Origin: Streptomyces pluripotens
GTDB lineage: Bacteria > Actinomycetota > Actinomycetes > Streptomycetales > Streptomycetaceae
Direction of reading: 5' to 3'
DNA: 64,000 bases
Assembly (NCBI RefSeq): GCF_000802245.2
Contig: NZ_CP021080.1
Location: 2,914,001-2,978,000 of the forward strand
Below are positions 9,493 to 19,012 of the stretch, piece by piece. Below the pieces are notes generated by a model. It worked only from the letters and a program-made list of their open reading frames with translations, searched no databases and was not told the DNA's origin. The position numbers and the translations under genes were made by a program. Position 1 is the first letter of the stretch. Each line of letters begins with the position of its first letter.

Positions 9493-10011
9493 GTGAACGG
9501 ACCTCTCCCCGTAGTACGGCTGCGCGTTCCCACCCATGAGGACGCGGTCGCCTGGCACCGGGCCTTCGACGACCCCGAGGTGATGGAGTTCCAGGGCGGC
9601 AGACCGGCGGCGCTGTCGGTCTACGAGGAACTCACCGCGCGCCAGCGGCGGCACGACGCGGAGCGCGGTTTCTGTTTGTGGACCCTGCTGGACGAGTCGG
9701 GTGGGGTCATCGGCTTCACCGGCGCCCAACCTTGGCGGCCCAACTGGGGCCCGGTCGGCGAGATAGAGATCGGCTGGCGGCTCGGCCGGGCGCACTGGGG
9801 CAAGGGGTACGTCACGGCGGCTGCACGGAAAACACTGGAACGGGTACGGGCGGCCGGCGTCCCGAATGTGGTGGCGATGGTGCGACCGGGCAACGAGCGG
9901 TCGATCGCTGTGACCCGGCGGCTCGGCATGGAGCCTGCGGAGACCTACACACGTCCCCCGCTGGACGAGCCGGTGCGCTGTTTCCGCCTCCTTCTCGAAC
10001 ACGCACGGTAA
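9493..10011 (+). CDS. GNAT family N-acetyltransferase (RimJ/RimL-like)
   Basis: Acetyl-CoA-dependent acetyltransferase; acceptor unknown. The 172-residue product has the Rim-type pattern: an N-terminal RLRVPTHEDAVAWHRAF, then EIEIGWRLGRAHWGKGYVTAAA for the acetyl-CoA loop, and AMVRPGNERSIAVTRRLGM near the C terminus. GTG 9493 was preferred over an in-frame TTG at 9466. It is divergent from the flavoprotein gene. Confidence 0.86.
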   Translation: MNGPLPVVRLRVPTHEDAVAWHRAFDDPEVMEFQGGRPAALSVYEELTARQRRHDAERGFCLWTLLDESGGVIGFTGAQPWRPNWGPVGEIEIGWRLGRAHWGKGYVTAAARKTLERVRAAGVPNVVAMVRPGNERSIAVTRRLGMEPAETYTRPPLDEPVRCFRLLLEHAR

Positions 10012-10085
10012 CCAACTGTCACAGAAAGACATCGGCGCCTTCCTGATGGGGCCGCACGGGAGTTACCCTGCCAGTACCGCTGGGG

Positions 10086-10430
10086 GTGACATCCGTGCGT
10101 ATAACACCCGAAACACCCGAAGTGCGCGTTCCACGCCTGGTCGGTCTGATGGCTGTGGATGCGCGCGAAACAGCCCGGGCGCGGGGCCTGCTCCTCCACG
10201 CACCGGACCGCCCGGACTTCCACCGCACCGTGGTCGACTACGTCGTACGCCAGTATCCGCAGCCCGGCGCCGAGGTGCCGCCGGACTCGATGGTCTACGT
10301 GTGGTTCGACTTCGGCGAGGGAGAGGGCGGCGGAGGCGTGCGTGAACCACGCATCCCACGACCGCCCACGGGCGGGATGCAGCGTGAACTGGGCGAGCCC
10401 GGGGACGCCTTCGAGACGATCAACCAGTGA
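10086..10430 (+). CDS. Small PASTA-domain protein
   Basis: A 114-residue protein with one PASTA-like module, VRVPRLVGLMAVDARETARARGL, followed by VVRQYPQPGAEVPPDSMVYVWF. PASTA modules usually bind muropeptides on kinases and penicillin-binding proteins, but no signal peptide or membrane segment is visible here, so it is either cytoplasmic or paired with another protein. The tail is Gly/Glu/Pro-rich. The first start is GTG 10086, with a second GTG three codons later. It converges on menG. Confidence 0.75.
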   Translation: MTSVRITPETPEVRVPRLVGLMAVDARETARARGLLLHAPDRPDFHRTVVDYVVRQYPQPGAEVPPDSMVYVWFDFGEGEGGGGVREPRIPRPPTGGMQRELGEPGDAFETINQ

Positions 10431-10442
10431 CACGCCCCGCCC

Positions 10443-11138
10443 TCAGCCCTCCTTGAAGCCCCGGTGCAGCGCGACCACGCCGCCGGTGAGGTTGCGCCAG
10501 GCCACCTTGGACCAGCCCGCCTTGCGCAACCGTTCGGCGAGGGCGGGCTGGTCGGGCCAGGCCCGGATGGACTCGGCGAGGTAGACGTACGCGTCCGGGT
10601 TCGAGGACACCGCGCGCGCCACCGGCGGCAGCGCCCGCATCAGGTACTCCGTGTAGACCGTCCGGAAGGGCGCCCAGGCCGGGTGCGAGAACTCGCAGAT
10701 CACCACGCGCCCCCCGGGCCGGGTCACCCGGTGCATCTCCCGCAGGGCCGCGTCCGTGTCCTGCACGTTGCGCAGCCCGAAGGAGATCGTCACGGCATCG
10801 AAGGTGTCGTCCCTGAACGGCAGCTTCGTCGCGTCGCCCGCCGTGAACGGCAACCAGGTGTGCTTCCGCTTGCCGACCTGCAGCATTCCGAGGGAGAAGT
10901 CGCAGGGGACGACGTACGCGCCGGTCTGCGCGAAGGGCAGCGAGGAGGTGGCCGTACCGGCCGCGAGATCCAGGATCTTCTGCGCGGGACGCGCGTCAAC
11001 CGCCCTCGCCACCTCCTTGCGCCAGCGCCGGTCCTGCCCCAGCGACAGCACGTCGTTGGTCAGGTCGTACCGTTCCGCCACGTTGTCGAACATCGAGGCG
11101 ACTTCGTGCGGCTGCTTGTCCAGGGATGCGCGGGTCAC
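10443..11138 (-). CDS. menG: Demethylmenaquinone methyltransferase
   Basis: SAM-dependent C-methyltransferase for the last step of menaquinone synthesis. The 231-residue product has the family opening [20 protein letters not shown], motif [13 protein letters not shown], the UbiE signature [18 protein letters not shown] and [16 protein letters not shown]. Start GTG 11138 aligns with family N termini; a longer frame to 11357 lacks homology. It lies in the same direction as mqnC and the flavoprotein gene, consistent with a quinone gene neighbourhood. Confidence 0.94.
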   Translation of the reverse strand: MTRASLDKQPHEVASMFDNVAERYDLTNDVLSLGQDRRWRKEVARAVDARPAQKILDLAAGTATSSLPFAQTGAYVVPCDFSLGMLQVGKRKHTWLPFTAGDATKLPFRDDTFDAVTISFGLRNVQDTDAALREMHRVTRPGGRVVICEFSHPAWAPFRTVYTEYLMRALPPVARAVSSNPDAYVYLAESIRAWPDQPALAERLRKAGWSKVAWRNLTGGVVALHRGFKEG

Positions 11139-11308
11139 CCACCCATTGTTGCAGCGTGGTCCGGTCTCACGGTAGGAGCCTCGGCTTCCTGCGCGCCGCA
11201 ACGTCCTCCTCCCGTTCGCGAGCCGAACGAAGCCGATCCGGAAGCACGACAGCGCGAGGACGCTCTCCGGCTGGACCGGCGGTCGCCCGTCCACCGGCCG
11301 ACGACGTC

Positions 11309-11917
11309 TCAGCGGCGGCGGAACACCAGCCGTCCCGCCACGACCGTCGCCACGCACGTTCCCGCTCCGCGTTCGGCCAGCTCTGCCTCGTCGCGGACGT
11401 CGAACACCGCGAACCGGGCGGCGGAACCGGGCTCACGCGCGGGCGGCACCATGGGCTCCGGGTCGCCGGTGGCGAGCGGGTCCAGGGAAGGCTTGCCGCC
11501 GGGGTGCCCGAGCCTGCCCACCACCCCCAGGCCGGTGCGCCGCACGGCGTCCCGCACCGCGCGGTTGCGCAGCGGTTCACAGGCCACGGCGACCGTACCG
11601 TGGGCGAGCATGCGCTGCACCCCGCGGCGGGCGCTCGCACCCCAGCGTGCGTCGTCGAGCACGATCGTGGAGAGCGCGTCCCCGGACAGCGGCTCGGTGC
11701 CGAGGGTGTCGGCCTCACGGGGATCGGGGTGGTAGGTCGCCTCCAGCAGTTCGTTCCCGTAGAGGTTGACGAACCCCGGCGTGAGGATGCCGGGCCAGTT
11801 GCGCACGCGTGCACGCGGGTGGGCCGCGACCAGTTCCGCCAGGGGTCCGGCAGCCGCGATCCCCTCGCCCTCGACGGCGAGGGCGTCGCCCCTGGAGTCG
11901 GCGTGAATCGTCAGCAC
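11309..11917 (-). CDS. Imidazolonepropionase-like composite-domain protein lacking metal ligands
   Basis: A 202-residue protein related to the outer beta-sandwich part of the amidohydrolase superfamily. The usual opening GFVDxHxH has become [20 protein letters not shown], so the metal-binding HxH is missing. The barrel is largely absent: the protein goes from SDRs of the first third straight to a C-terminal [12 protein letters not shown] strand typical of these enzymes. It lies 7 bp after mqnC in the same direction, so it is co-transcribed with a menaquinone gene. Catalysis as an amidohydrolase is unlikely; it may be a binding or regulatory protein. Confidence 0.72.
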   Translation of the reverse strand: MLTIHADSRGDALAVEGEGIAAAGPLAELVAAHPRARVRNWPGILTPGFVNLYGNELLEATYHPDPREADTLGTEPLSGDALSTIVLDDARWGASARRGVQRMLAHGTVAVACEPLRNRAVRDAVRRTGLGVVGRLGHPGGKPSLDPLATGDPEPMVPPAREPGSAARFAVFDVRDEAELAERGAGTCVATVVAGRLVFRRR

Positions 11918-11924
11918 GGCAAGC

Positions 11925-13124
11925 TCAGTTGGAGGCCAGCAGCTTCAGCTCGGGGTGGGCCGTGCCACCCTCGATCGCCGTTGAGGAGATGTGGGAGACC
12001 ACACGGTCGTCGGCGGGGTCGTTCGCCGGGTCGTCGTGCACGACCAGGTGCTCGTAGGTCGTGGCGCGCTGCGCGGGGACCCGGCCCGCCCTCCTGATGA
12101 GGTCGATGATCTCCAGGCGGTTGGACCGGTGCTTGGCACCGGCCGAGGAGACCACGTTCTCCTCCAGCATGATCGAACCGAGGTCGTCCGCGCCGTAGTG
12201 CAGCGACAGTTGGCCGACCTCCTTGCCCGTGGTGAGCCACGAACCCTGGATGTGCTGGACGTTGTCCAGGAAGAGGCGGGCGATCGCGATCATCCGCAGG
12301 TACTCGAAGAGGGTCGCCTGGGTACGGCCCTTCAAGTGGTTGTTCTCGGGCTGGTAGGTGTACGGGATGAACGCGCGGAAGCCGCCCGTACGGTCCTGCA
12401 CGTCGCGGATCATCCGCAGGTGCTCGATCCGCTCGGCGTTCGTCTCCCCGGTGCCCATCAGCATGGTCGAGGTGGACTCCACGCCCAGCCCGTGCGCGAT
12501 CTCCATGATCTCCAGCCAGCGCTCGCCGGACTCCTTCAGGGGCGCGATGGCCTTGCGGGGGCGCTCGGGGAGCAGTTCCGCGCCGGCGCCGGCGAAGGAG
12601 TCGAGGCCCGCCTCGTGGATCCGGGTGATCGCCTCCTCGACGGACACCCCACTGATCCGGGCCATGTGCTCGACCTCGGAGGCGCCCAGCGAGTGGATCA
12701 CCAGCTGCGGGAAGGCCTCCTTGATGGCGCGGAAGTGCTTCTCGTAGTACTCGACGCCGTAGTCCGGGTGGTGCCCGCCCTGGAACATGATCTGGGTACC
12801 GCCCAGCTCGACCGTCTCCGCGCAACGGCGCAGGATGTCGTCGAGGTCGCGGGTCCAGCCCTTCGCGGTGTCCTTGGGAGCCGCGTAGAAGGCGCAGAAC
12901 TTGCACGCCGTGACACACACGTTGGTGTAGTTGATGTTGCGCTCGATGATGTACGTCGCAATGTGCTCGGTGCCGGCGTACTTGCGACGGCGTACGGCGT
13001 CGGCGGCGGCGCCCAGCGCGTGCAGCGGGGCGTCCCGGTAGAGGTCGAGCGCCTCCTCGGGGGTGATCCGCCCACCGGCGGCAGCACGGTCGAGGACGGA
13101 CTGGAGGTCGGCCTTCTCGGTCAC
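11925..13124 (-). CDS. mqnC: Cyclic dehypoxanthinyl futalosine synthase
   Basis: Radical SAM enzyme that cyclises dehypoxanthinyl futalosine in the futalosine pathway to menaquinone. The 399-residue product carries the cluster motif CVTACKFC (CxxxCxxC) near residue 70 and follows the MqnC pattern in FYAAPKDTAKGWTRD and MFQGGHHPDYGVEYYE. Downstream motifs such as GTGETNAERIEHL and FIPYTYQPENNHLKG also fit. It is related to MqnE in this window but is clearly distinct. Start ATG 13124. Confidence 0.96.
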   Translation of the reverse strand: MTEKADLQSVLDRAAAGGRITPEEALDLYRDAPLHALGAAADAVRRRKYAGTEHIATYIIERNINYTNVCVTACKFCAFYAAPKDTAKGWTRDLDDILRRCAETVELGGTQIMFQGGHHPDYGVEYYEKHFRAIKEAFPQLVIHSLGASEVEHMARISGVSVEEAITRIHEAGLDSFAGAGAELLPERPRKAIAPLKESGERWLEIMEIAHGLGVESTSTMLMGTGETNAERIEHLRMIRDVQDRTGGFRAFIPYTYQPENNHLKGRTQATLFEYLRMIAIARLFLDNVQHIQGSWLTTGKEVGQLSLHYGADDLGSIMLEENVVSSAGAKHRSNRLEIIDLIRRAGRVPAQRATTYEHLVVHDDPANDPADDRVVSHISSTAIEGGTAHPELKLLASN

Positions 13125-13202
13125 CGGCGTCCCTTTCGCAGGGTTCGTAAGGGTTGTGGACGGACCGCACCAGCCTACGCCAGCCCCTTCGGCCCGCCGA
13201 GG

Positions 13203-13988
13203 TCAGGCCGCGTAGGCGCCGAGCAGCAGCCCGGTGTAGGCGCCCGCCATGAGGAACGGGCCGAACGGGATGGCCGTCTTGCGCCCGGCCCGCCGGACGA
13301 CGACGAGCACACCGCCGTAGAGCGCGCCGAACAGGAACCCGGCGAAGGTGCCGAGCAGCACGGTCGGCCAGCCGTACCAGCCGAGCACGGCGCCCATCCC
13401 CACGGCCAGTTTCACGTCGCCGAAACCCATTCCACCCGGATTGATGAGGAACAGCGCGAAATAGCCGGTACCGAGGGCCAGGGCGCCGTACAGCCCGGTG
13501 AGCCAGTGGCCAGCGTGCTCGGGCAGCAGCGCGACGAGGCCCAGCAGGACGAGCGCGGCGGCCGCGAGGGGCAGGGTCAGCGGGTCGGGTAGGCGCTGCA
13601 CCCGGAAGTCCACGACTGCCAGCACCACACCGACCGGGGCGAGCAGCAGCCAGACCGCCAGCTCGGGGCGGGTACCGGTGGCTGCGGCCAAAGCGACACA
13701 GACCAGTGCGGTCACCGCGGAGAGGAGTGGGGCGGAGGGGACATACGGCGGCCCGTCCGCACCGGACGTCCCCTGCGCACCCGGCGACGCGGCTTCCCCC
13801 GAGCCACCGGGTGCGCACTGACCGCAGCGCGCCGGTCCGAACCAGCCCCGGAGCGCGTGTCCCCGCGGGCACCGGTCGCGCCATCCCTCCCCCGCCGGGA
13901 CCGCGAAGCGGTAGGCGGCCCTGGGGAGCAGTGCTCCCGCCACGGCGCCCCACAGCGCGGCGGCGGCCCACAGCAGCTCGTCGCTCAT
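13203..13988 (-). CDS. A24 family prepilin peptidase, likely without methylase domain
   Basis: Membrane aspartyl protease that processes type IV pilin or Tad-like pilin precursors. The 261-residue product is mostly transmembrane helices. The two catalytic aspartates are visible in AVVDFRVQRLPDPLT and GMGFGDVKLAVG. A cytoplasmic CxxxG/CxxC-like Cys-rich stretch (CPRGHALRG, CGQCAPGG) remains near residues 40-65. Start ATG 13988 overlaps the stop of the truncated upstream regulator (ATGA), so the gene was once translationally coupled to it. Confidence 0.88.
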   Translation of the reverse strand: MSDELLWAAAALWGAVAGALLPRAAYRFAVPAGEGWRDRCPRGHALRGWFGPARCGQCAPGGSGEAASPGAQGTSGADGPPYVPSAPLLSAVTALVCVALAAATGTRPELAVWLLLAPVGVVLAVVDFRVQRLPDPLTLPLAAAALVLLGLVALLPEHAGHWLTGLYGALALGTGYFALFLINPGGMGFGDVKLAVGMGAVLGWYGWPTVLLGTFAGFLFGALYGGVLVVVRRAGRKTAIPFGPFLMAGAYTGLLLGAYAA

Positions 13989-14370
13989 CCGGCCGCGGTG
14001 ACGCCCTCGCGCCACGTGGGCAGGAGTTCGTCGAGGAGGGCTTCGGTGCGCGGCGGGAGCCCGCGTACCCCGCTGCGGGAGAGGAGATCGGCAGCGCGCG
14101 AGCGCAGGAGGTCCGGGTCACCTGCGGCGTGGACGACGCGCAGGAGTTCGTTCCACAGCCGCTCATCCGCCAGAGCGGTCTTCAGCGCCGCTTCGAGCGC
14201 TTCGGTCGCCTTCTCCGTGCGGTTCTTCTCCATGTGGAACGCCGAGAGCGCAAGGCCGATGTCTGCAACCAGCAGAGGGAGCTGCGCATCGATGATCTCG
14301 TTGGAGAGCCAGCCGTAGCGGCTCTCGGGGCGGTCCGCGAGCAACGGGCCACGGACGAGGACCAGCGCGT
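13985..14370 (-). pseudogene. C-terminal remnant of a BTAD/SARP-type regulator
   Basis: The last 125 or so codons match the tetratricopeptide-like BTAD domain found at the end of large LysM/BTAD regulators of Streptomyces: RGPLLADRPESRYGWL, then VADIGLALSAFHMEKNR, and GLPPRTEALLDELLPTW. The DNA-binding and membrane parts are missing. The frame stays open to 14701, but upstream codon use is less biased and I recognise nothing there. It was apparently cut by the insertion whose transposase tail lies at 14790-15094. Confidence 0.72.
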
Positions 14371-14789
14371 CCGTGCTGGCCCTGCCTCGCAGAGCAACGC
14401 GGACGCCGGAGCACCCAAGTTGGCGACGTGTGTCAACCCTCTGAAACCCGATCACATCAGTGCTGGGCCTATGACACTCATCGACCACCGCTCTGGTGCG
14501 ACCAGGGTCGGCGACGCCTTCACGCATTCGGGAAGGAAAGCTGACGACGTCATCTTCGCAGGGGCGCCTGGGGTCACGGTCGGCAAGGCTTCCGATCTTC
14601 ATCTCGATCCCCATCACGTCTAGGCGGGCAAGGCGAAATTCGACCCCGCTCCCGAGGTGTCCGCGGCACTCAATCCGCTTGAACGGCACGACGACCATCA
14701 CATCAGGTTCGGCAACGACCCGACATCCTCAGCCTTCGGCGGTCGGACCTTCGGTACCGGCGACGGGCGCTCGATCGGCCACGCACCCA

Positions 14790-15094
14790 GCGGGTGCTGG
14801 GGTGCGGGTCCGTCCCCGAACAACCTGACGAACATCGTGCTGGGCCAGGCCGACAAGGCCCTTACCATCGTTCAGCTGCCCGCCTACGCGCCCGACCTCA
14901 ACCCAGCCGAGGATGTGTGGTCCCTGGTCAAGCGCGACATCGGCAACCTCGCCGCCGGCCTCAGCCACGTCACCCGCGCGGCCAGGACAGCCGAGCACCG
15001 TGCGCGCCTGGAACAGGTCCGGTTGGCCTGGCCCCGCGAAGTCGTCGAGACGGCTCCAGGAACCTACGAGTGGAACCCCAGCCGCAAGCGGTGA
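14790..15094 (+). mobile_element. C-terminal fragment of an IS630-like DDE transposase
   Basis: About 95 codons encode the end of a DDE transposase: LTIVQLPAYAPDLNPAEDVW followed by LVKRDIGNLAA, the third catalytic-residue region of IS630/Tc1 elements. The N-terminal part with the first two aspartates is missing, and 14400-14790 holds only lower-bias sequence with no recognisable gene. No terminal inverted repeats are obvious. The element is dead. Confidence 0.72.
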
Positions 15095-15146
15095 CCACCT
15101 TCCAAGGAGCCGACATCACTCTTTCAAGTTCAGTAGCGACAGTGCT

Positions 15147-15186
15147 CTTGACTGAACTTCTGTCTTCTTGACTGAACTCCTGTCTT
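15147..15186 (+). repeat. Two-copy 20-bp tandem repeat
   Basis: CTTGACTGAACTTCTGTCTT is repeated immediately with a single T-to-C change. It lies 53 bp after the transposase fragment and 134 bp before the mqnA stop. It may be a scar of insertion or excision. The rest of 15187-15319 shows no gene. Confidence 0.75.
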
Positions 15187-15319
15187 GTGGGGAGTCCACT
15201 GTGAAGCGGGCTTTGCACCTCCCAGCGATTGCGCGGCGCCCCGCCCTCCCCTCCACGGGCCCCTCAGGCCCCCAGAGGACACAGCAGCAGGGTAGGCGGA
15301 AACGGGTTCCCGGCTCCGC

Positions 15320-16177
<858 letters not shown>

Positions 16178-16457
16178 CTAGCCCCCCGTGCGGTACGGTG
16201 CTCGACCGACCCCGCCCGTCAAACGGGCCAGTGGACCTTCAAACCTTCGAGTGAAGTGATCTTGGCCTCTATTGCTTTCGGCTGCCTGCGTGCTAGGCTC
16301 GCCGCAAGTTGCAGTTTGGTTTCCCTTGCAGTACAGAGCCTGCGGAGCATGTGACCGCGGGCTCTCGTCGTTTTCAGACATATGCAGTTGTGCAGCACCG
16401 TTTCACACTTGCAGGTTCTGGAGCAGGGCAAACCCTTTGTGAGCCCAAGGAGGGCTT

Positions 16458-16661
16458 ATGGCTACCGGAACCGTTAAGTGGTTCAACGCCGAAAAGGGCT
16501 TTGGCTTCATCGCCCAGGAGGGCGGCGGCCCCGACGTCTTCGTTCACTACTCCGCGATCAACGCCACCGGCTTCCGCTCCCTTGAGGAGAACCAGCAGGT
16601 GAGCTTCGACGTGACCCAGGGTCCGAAGGGCCCGCAGGCGGAGAACGTCACCCCCGTCTGA
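16458..16661 (+). CDS. Cold-shock protein
   Basis: A 67-residue CspA-family nucleic-acid chaperone with both RNA-binding motifs, KGFGFIAQE (RNP1) and DVFVHYSAI (RNP2). An AAGGAGGGC ribosome site directly precedes ATG 16458. The 290-bp region upstream has no gene and probably holds the promoter and a long leader, as in other csp genes. A strong terminator follows. Confidence 0.96.
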   Translation: MATGTVKWFNAEKGFGFIAQEGGGPDVFVHYSAINATGFRSLEENQQVSFDVTQGPKGPQAENVTPV

Positions 16662-16727
16662 TCACTGGCTGATCGTTGCCTGACCGCATGATCGCCACCT
16701 GATCGCAGAACCTGAGTGCAGTACCCA

Positions 16728-16769
16728 AGGAGCCCCGCGCCGCTCGGCGACGGGGCTCCTGCCTTTTCC
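16728..16769 (+). terminator. Rho-independent terminator of the cold-shock gene
   Basis: AGGAGCCCCG pairs perfectly with CGGGGCTCCT across a 13-nt loop and is followed by GCCTTTTCC. It lies 67 nt after the stop. The region from here to 17174 contains no supported gene. Confidence 0.9.
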
Positions 16770-17174
16770 CGTCCGGGTGTTCCGTCCACCTGCTGTTCGG
16801 ATGTCCTCCATGCTTGGGACGAACGCCGTTCCAGCGACACGCTCCCCTGTCCACGGGGCACAGCACCCCGGTACGGGCATGCGTCCTCCCAGCCTCGGTC
16901 CGACGCCTTCTCCGCACGGCCCGGCCGCCACCTTTTCCTCGGTGACCACAAGGTGCTCGGGATCCCCGGAATGCGGGGTCCGGAATCCCGTACGGCCCCG
17001 GGCTCCAGCCACCCGGAATGCCGGTCCCCGCGCGCACCGGGCGGGCATGCGGAGAGCAGGACGGCCAGGAGACCGGGAGCACACGGTCCCCGGGTGCGGC
17101 GACGACGGCGCTACGGATGACGGGGGTGGGGAGCGGGGCCCCGACTGTCGGCGGGGTTCGCTACCGTCCCCACC

Positions 17175-17825
17175 GTGATCGAGACCGAGGACTCCCTGAC
17201 CGCCACCCGCACCTTCTACGACGCCGTCGCCGACGACTACGCCGAGCACTTCCGGGACGTGATCGTCCGCACACCGCTGGAGCGGGCACTCCTCGTCGCT
17301 TACGCCGAGTTGGTCGGACCCGGCGGGACCGTGGTCGACCTCGGCTGCGGCCCCGGCCGGGTCGCCGCCTACCTGGCGTCCCTCGGTCTGAACGTGTTCG
17401 GGCTCGACCTGTCCGAGTCCATGCTCGCGGTCGCCCGCCGCGAACACCCGGAGCTGCGCTTCGCACAGGGTTCGATGCTGGACCTCCCCCTGACCGACGG
17501 TTCGCTCGCAGGTGTCGTCTCCTGGTACTCCAGCATCCACACGCCCCTGGAGGAGCTCCCCGCCCTCTTCGCCGGATTCCACCGCGTACTGGCTCCAAGC
17601 GGCCACCTCCTGCTGGCCTTCCAGGTGGGTGAGCGGCCCCGCCGCCACGACCGCCCGTGGGGGCACCCGGTGGCACTCGACTTCCACCGGCGGCGCCCCG
17701 AACAGATGGCGGAGCTGCTGGGCGAGGCCGGATTCGCGCTGCGCTCCAGCACCGTACGCGAGCCGGACGAGGCGCTGGCGGAGTCAGTCCCGCAGGCCTT
17801 CCTGCTGGCTCGGAAGGAAGGCTGA
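17175..17825 (+). CDS. Class I SAM-dependent methyltransferase
   Basis: A 216-residue cytoplasmic methyltransferase of unknown substrate. Motif I is VVDLGCGPGRVAAYLASLG, followed by the acidic motif FGLDLSESMLAVAR and FHRVLAPSGHLLLAFQ. Start GTG 17175. Its 3' end overlaps the convergent LysR gene by 42 bp. Small-molecule methylation is more likely than RNA or protein, but nothing in the sequence settles this. Confidence 0.88.
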   Translation: MIETEDSLTATRTFYDAVADDYAEHFRDVIVRTPLERALLVAYAELVGPGGTVVDLGCGPGRVAAYLASLGLNVFGLDLSESMLAVARREHPELRFAQGSMLDLPLTDGSLAGVVSWYSSIHTPLEELPALFAGFHRVLAPSGHLLLAFQVGERPRRHDRPWGHPVALDFHRRRPEQMAELLGEAGFALRSSTVREPDEALAESVPQAFLLARKEG

Positions 17826-18719
17826 AGGGCTGGCGGCGGCCCGGCACTCCACGACCGTGTCCGCGAAAGCCCGGGCGGGAGGGCTGAGTGCCTCCCAGCG
17901 GCGGACGGCCCAGCCGACGGGGAGAGACCGCAGGCCGGGGAGGGGGACGAGACGCAGTTCGCCCTCCCCCGGCACCGGCAGCCCGGGAACGGCGGGAACG
18001 ACGGCCCGCCCCACCCCCAGCTCGGCGAGCATCAGGGCCGTGTCCCAGTCGGCGACACTGGTGTCGTAACTGAACCGGACGCCCAATTCCGCGCAGGCGG
18101 TGTCCAGGTGGGCCGCGGAAGCTGAGTTGGGGGGAAGCCGGACGAGCCGTACGTCGCCCAGCTCGGCGGCGTCTAGGACGGGCCGTCCGGCCAAGGGGTC
18201 GTCGGCACGCACGGCAAGCACCCAGGGCAGCTCCACCACCATCCGCTGCTCGATGCCCCGGACCGGCGCGCCGAGCGTGATCCAGGCGAGGTCGAGGGTG
18301 CCGTCAGCCAGGGCGTCGAAGGTGCCGCGCCCCGAACTGACCGTGCGGAAGTCGAGGTTGACCTTGGGGTGGCGGCTGCGGAAGGTGACGACGGCGTCGG
18401 CCATGAAGTGACGGACCGTGGTGGCACCGGTGGCGACGCGAACGTGTCCGCTGTGCCCGTCGATCAGGTCGCGCAGGTGCCGTACGGCGTGGTCGAGGCC
18501 GGAGATCCCCTCGGCCGCGGCTGCTTCCAGTACCCGGCCGGCCTGGGTGGGTGCAACCCCGCGCGGTTGGCGCTCCAGCAGGGCCACGCCCGTCTCCCGC
18601 TCCAGCCGCTTGACGTGCTGGCTGACGGCGGACTGGGTACAGCCGAGGTTCCGGGCCACGGAACTGAGGCTTCCGGCCCGGCACACGGCCACGAACACAC
18701 GGAGGTCGTCCAGGGTCAC
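17784..18719 (-). CDS. LysR family transcriptional regulator
   Basis: The product is 311 residues if GTG 18719 is used; an in-frame TTG lies three codons upstream. The N-terminal winged helix is clear (LDDLRVFVAVCRAGSLSSVA and QSAVSQHVKRLERETGV), followed by a type 2 periplasmic-binding effector domain. A 9-bp inverted repeat with a T-N11-A pattern lies just upstream and probably mediates autoregulation. The effector is unknown. The convergent methyltransferase overlap argues against a shared operon. Confidence 0.9.
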   Translation of the reverse strand: MTLDDLRVFVAVCRAGSLSSVARNLGCTQSAVSQHVKRLERETGVALLERQPRGVAPTQAGRVLEAAAAEGISGLDHAVRHLRDLIDGHSGHVRVATGATTVRHFMADAVVTFRSRHPKVNLDFRTVSSGRGTFDALADGTLDLAWITLGAPVRGIEQRMVVELPWVLAVRADDPLAGRPVLDAAELGDVRLVRLPPNSASAAHLDTACAELGVRFSYDTSVADWDTALMLAELGVGRAVVPAVPGLPVPGEGELRLVPLPGLRSLPVGWAVRRWEALSPPARAFADTVVECRAAASPSAFLPSQQEGLRD

Positions 18720-18735
18720 AACCCCCAAGCTAGCA

Positions 18736-18760
18736 CTTGGGTTTGACGAGAAAACCCAAG
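18736..18760. promoter_or_regulatory. LysR-type operator
   Basis: CTTGGGTTT and AAACCCAAG are exact inverted copies separated by seven bases, centred about 29 bp upstream of the LysR start. This is the usual place for an autoregulatory LysR box. Confidence 0.7.
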
Positions 18761-18903
18761 GATTGACTGTGTTCAGGGGGCGTACCAGGATCGTGGACGG
18801 GCCGCGACCGACCCAGGCGGCAACCCGCTCCGCGCCCCCGCTGAGTCCGGACGGAGGCGGGACCGGTGGGGAGCGGGTGCCGACCGAACCACGGCGGAGA
18901 CGG

Positions 18904-18988
18904 CCGGCCGGGCGGGCGGTGGTCTTCGACCATGCCGCGGCCGAGGCCCGCAGGCACGGCGAGGCCCGCAGGCACGGCGAGGCCCGCG
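18904..18988 (+). repeat. Inverted partial copy of the acyl-CoA synthetase gene with 18-bp tandem repeat
   Basis: Plus-strand bases 18904-18967 closely match the reverse complement of 19892-19950 inside the neighbouring synthetase gene. In the same frame they encode AVVFDHAAAEARRHGEA, against AVFDRAAAVARRYGEA in the enzyme. An 18-bp unit GAGGCCCGCAGGCACGGC is then repeated 2.5 times (18943-18988). This looks like the scar of a lost second synthetase copy or an inverted duplication. Confidence 0.62.
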
Positions 18989-19012
18989 CGCACGCGTCCC
19001 CACACCGCTCCG

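Noticed and set aside
15147..15186. CRISPR-like repeat
   Set aside because: Only two adjacent 20-bp copies without spacers; it is a simple tandem duplication.
16662..17687. Minus-strand open frame across the cspA downstream region and methyltransferase
   Set aside because: It is antisense to the methyltransferase and terminator region, with no family pattern.
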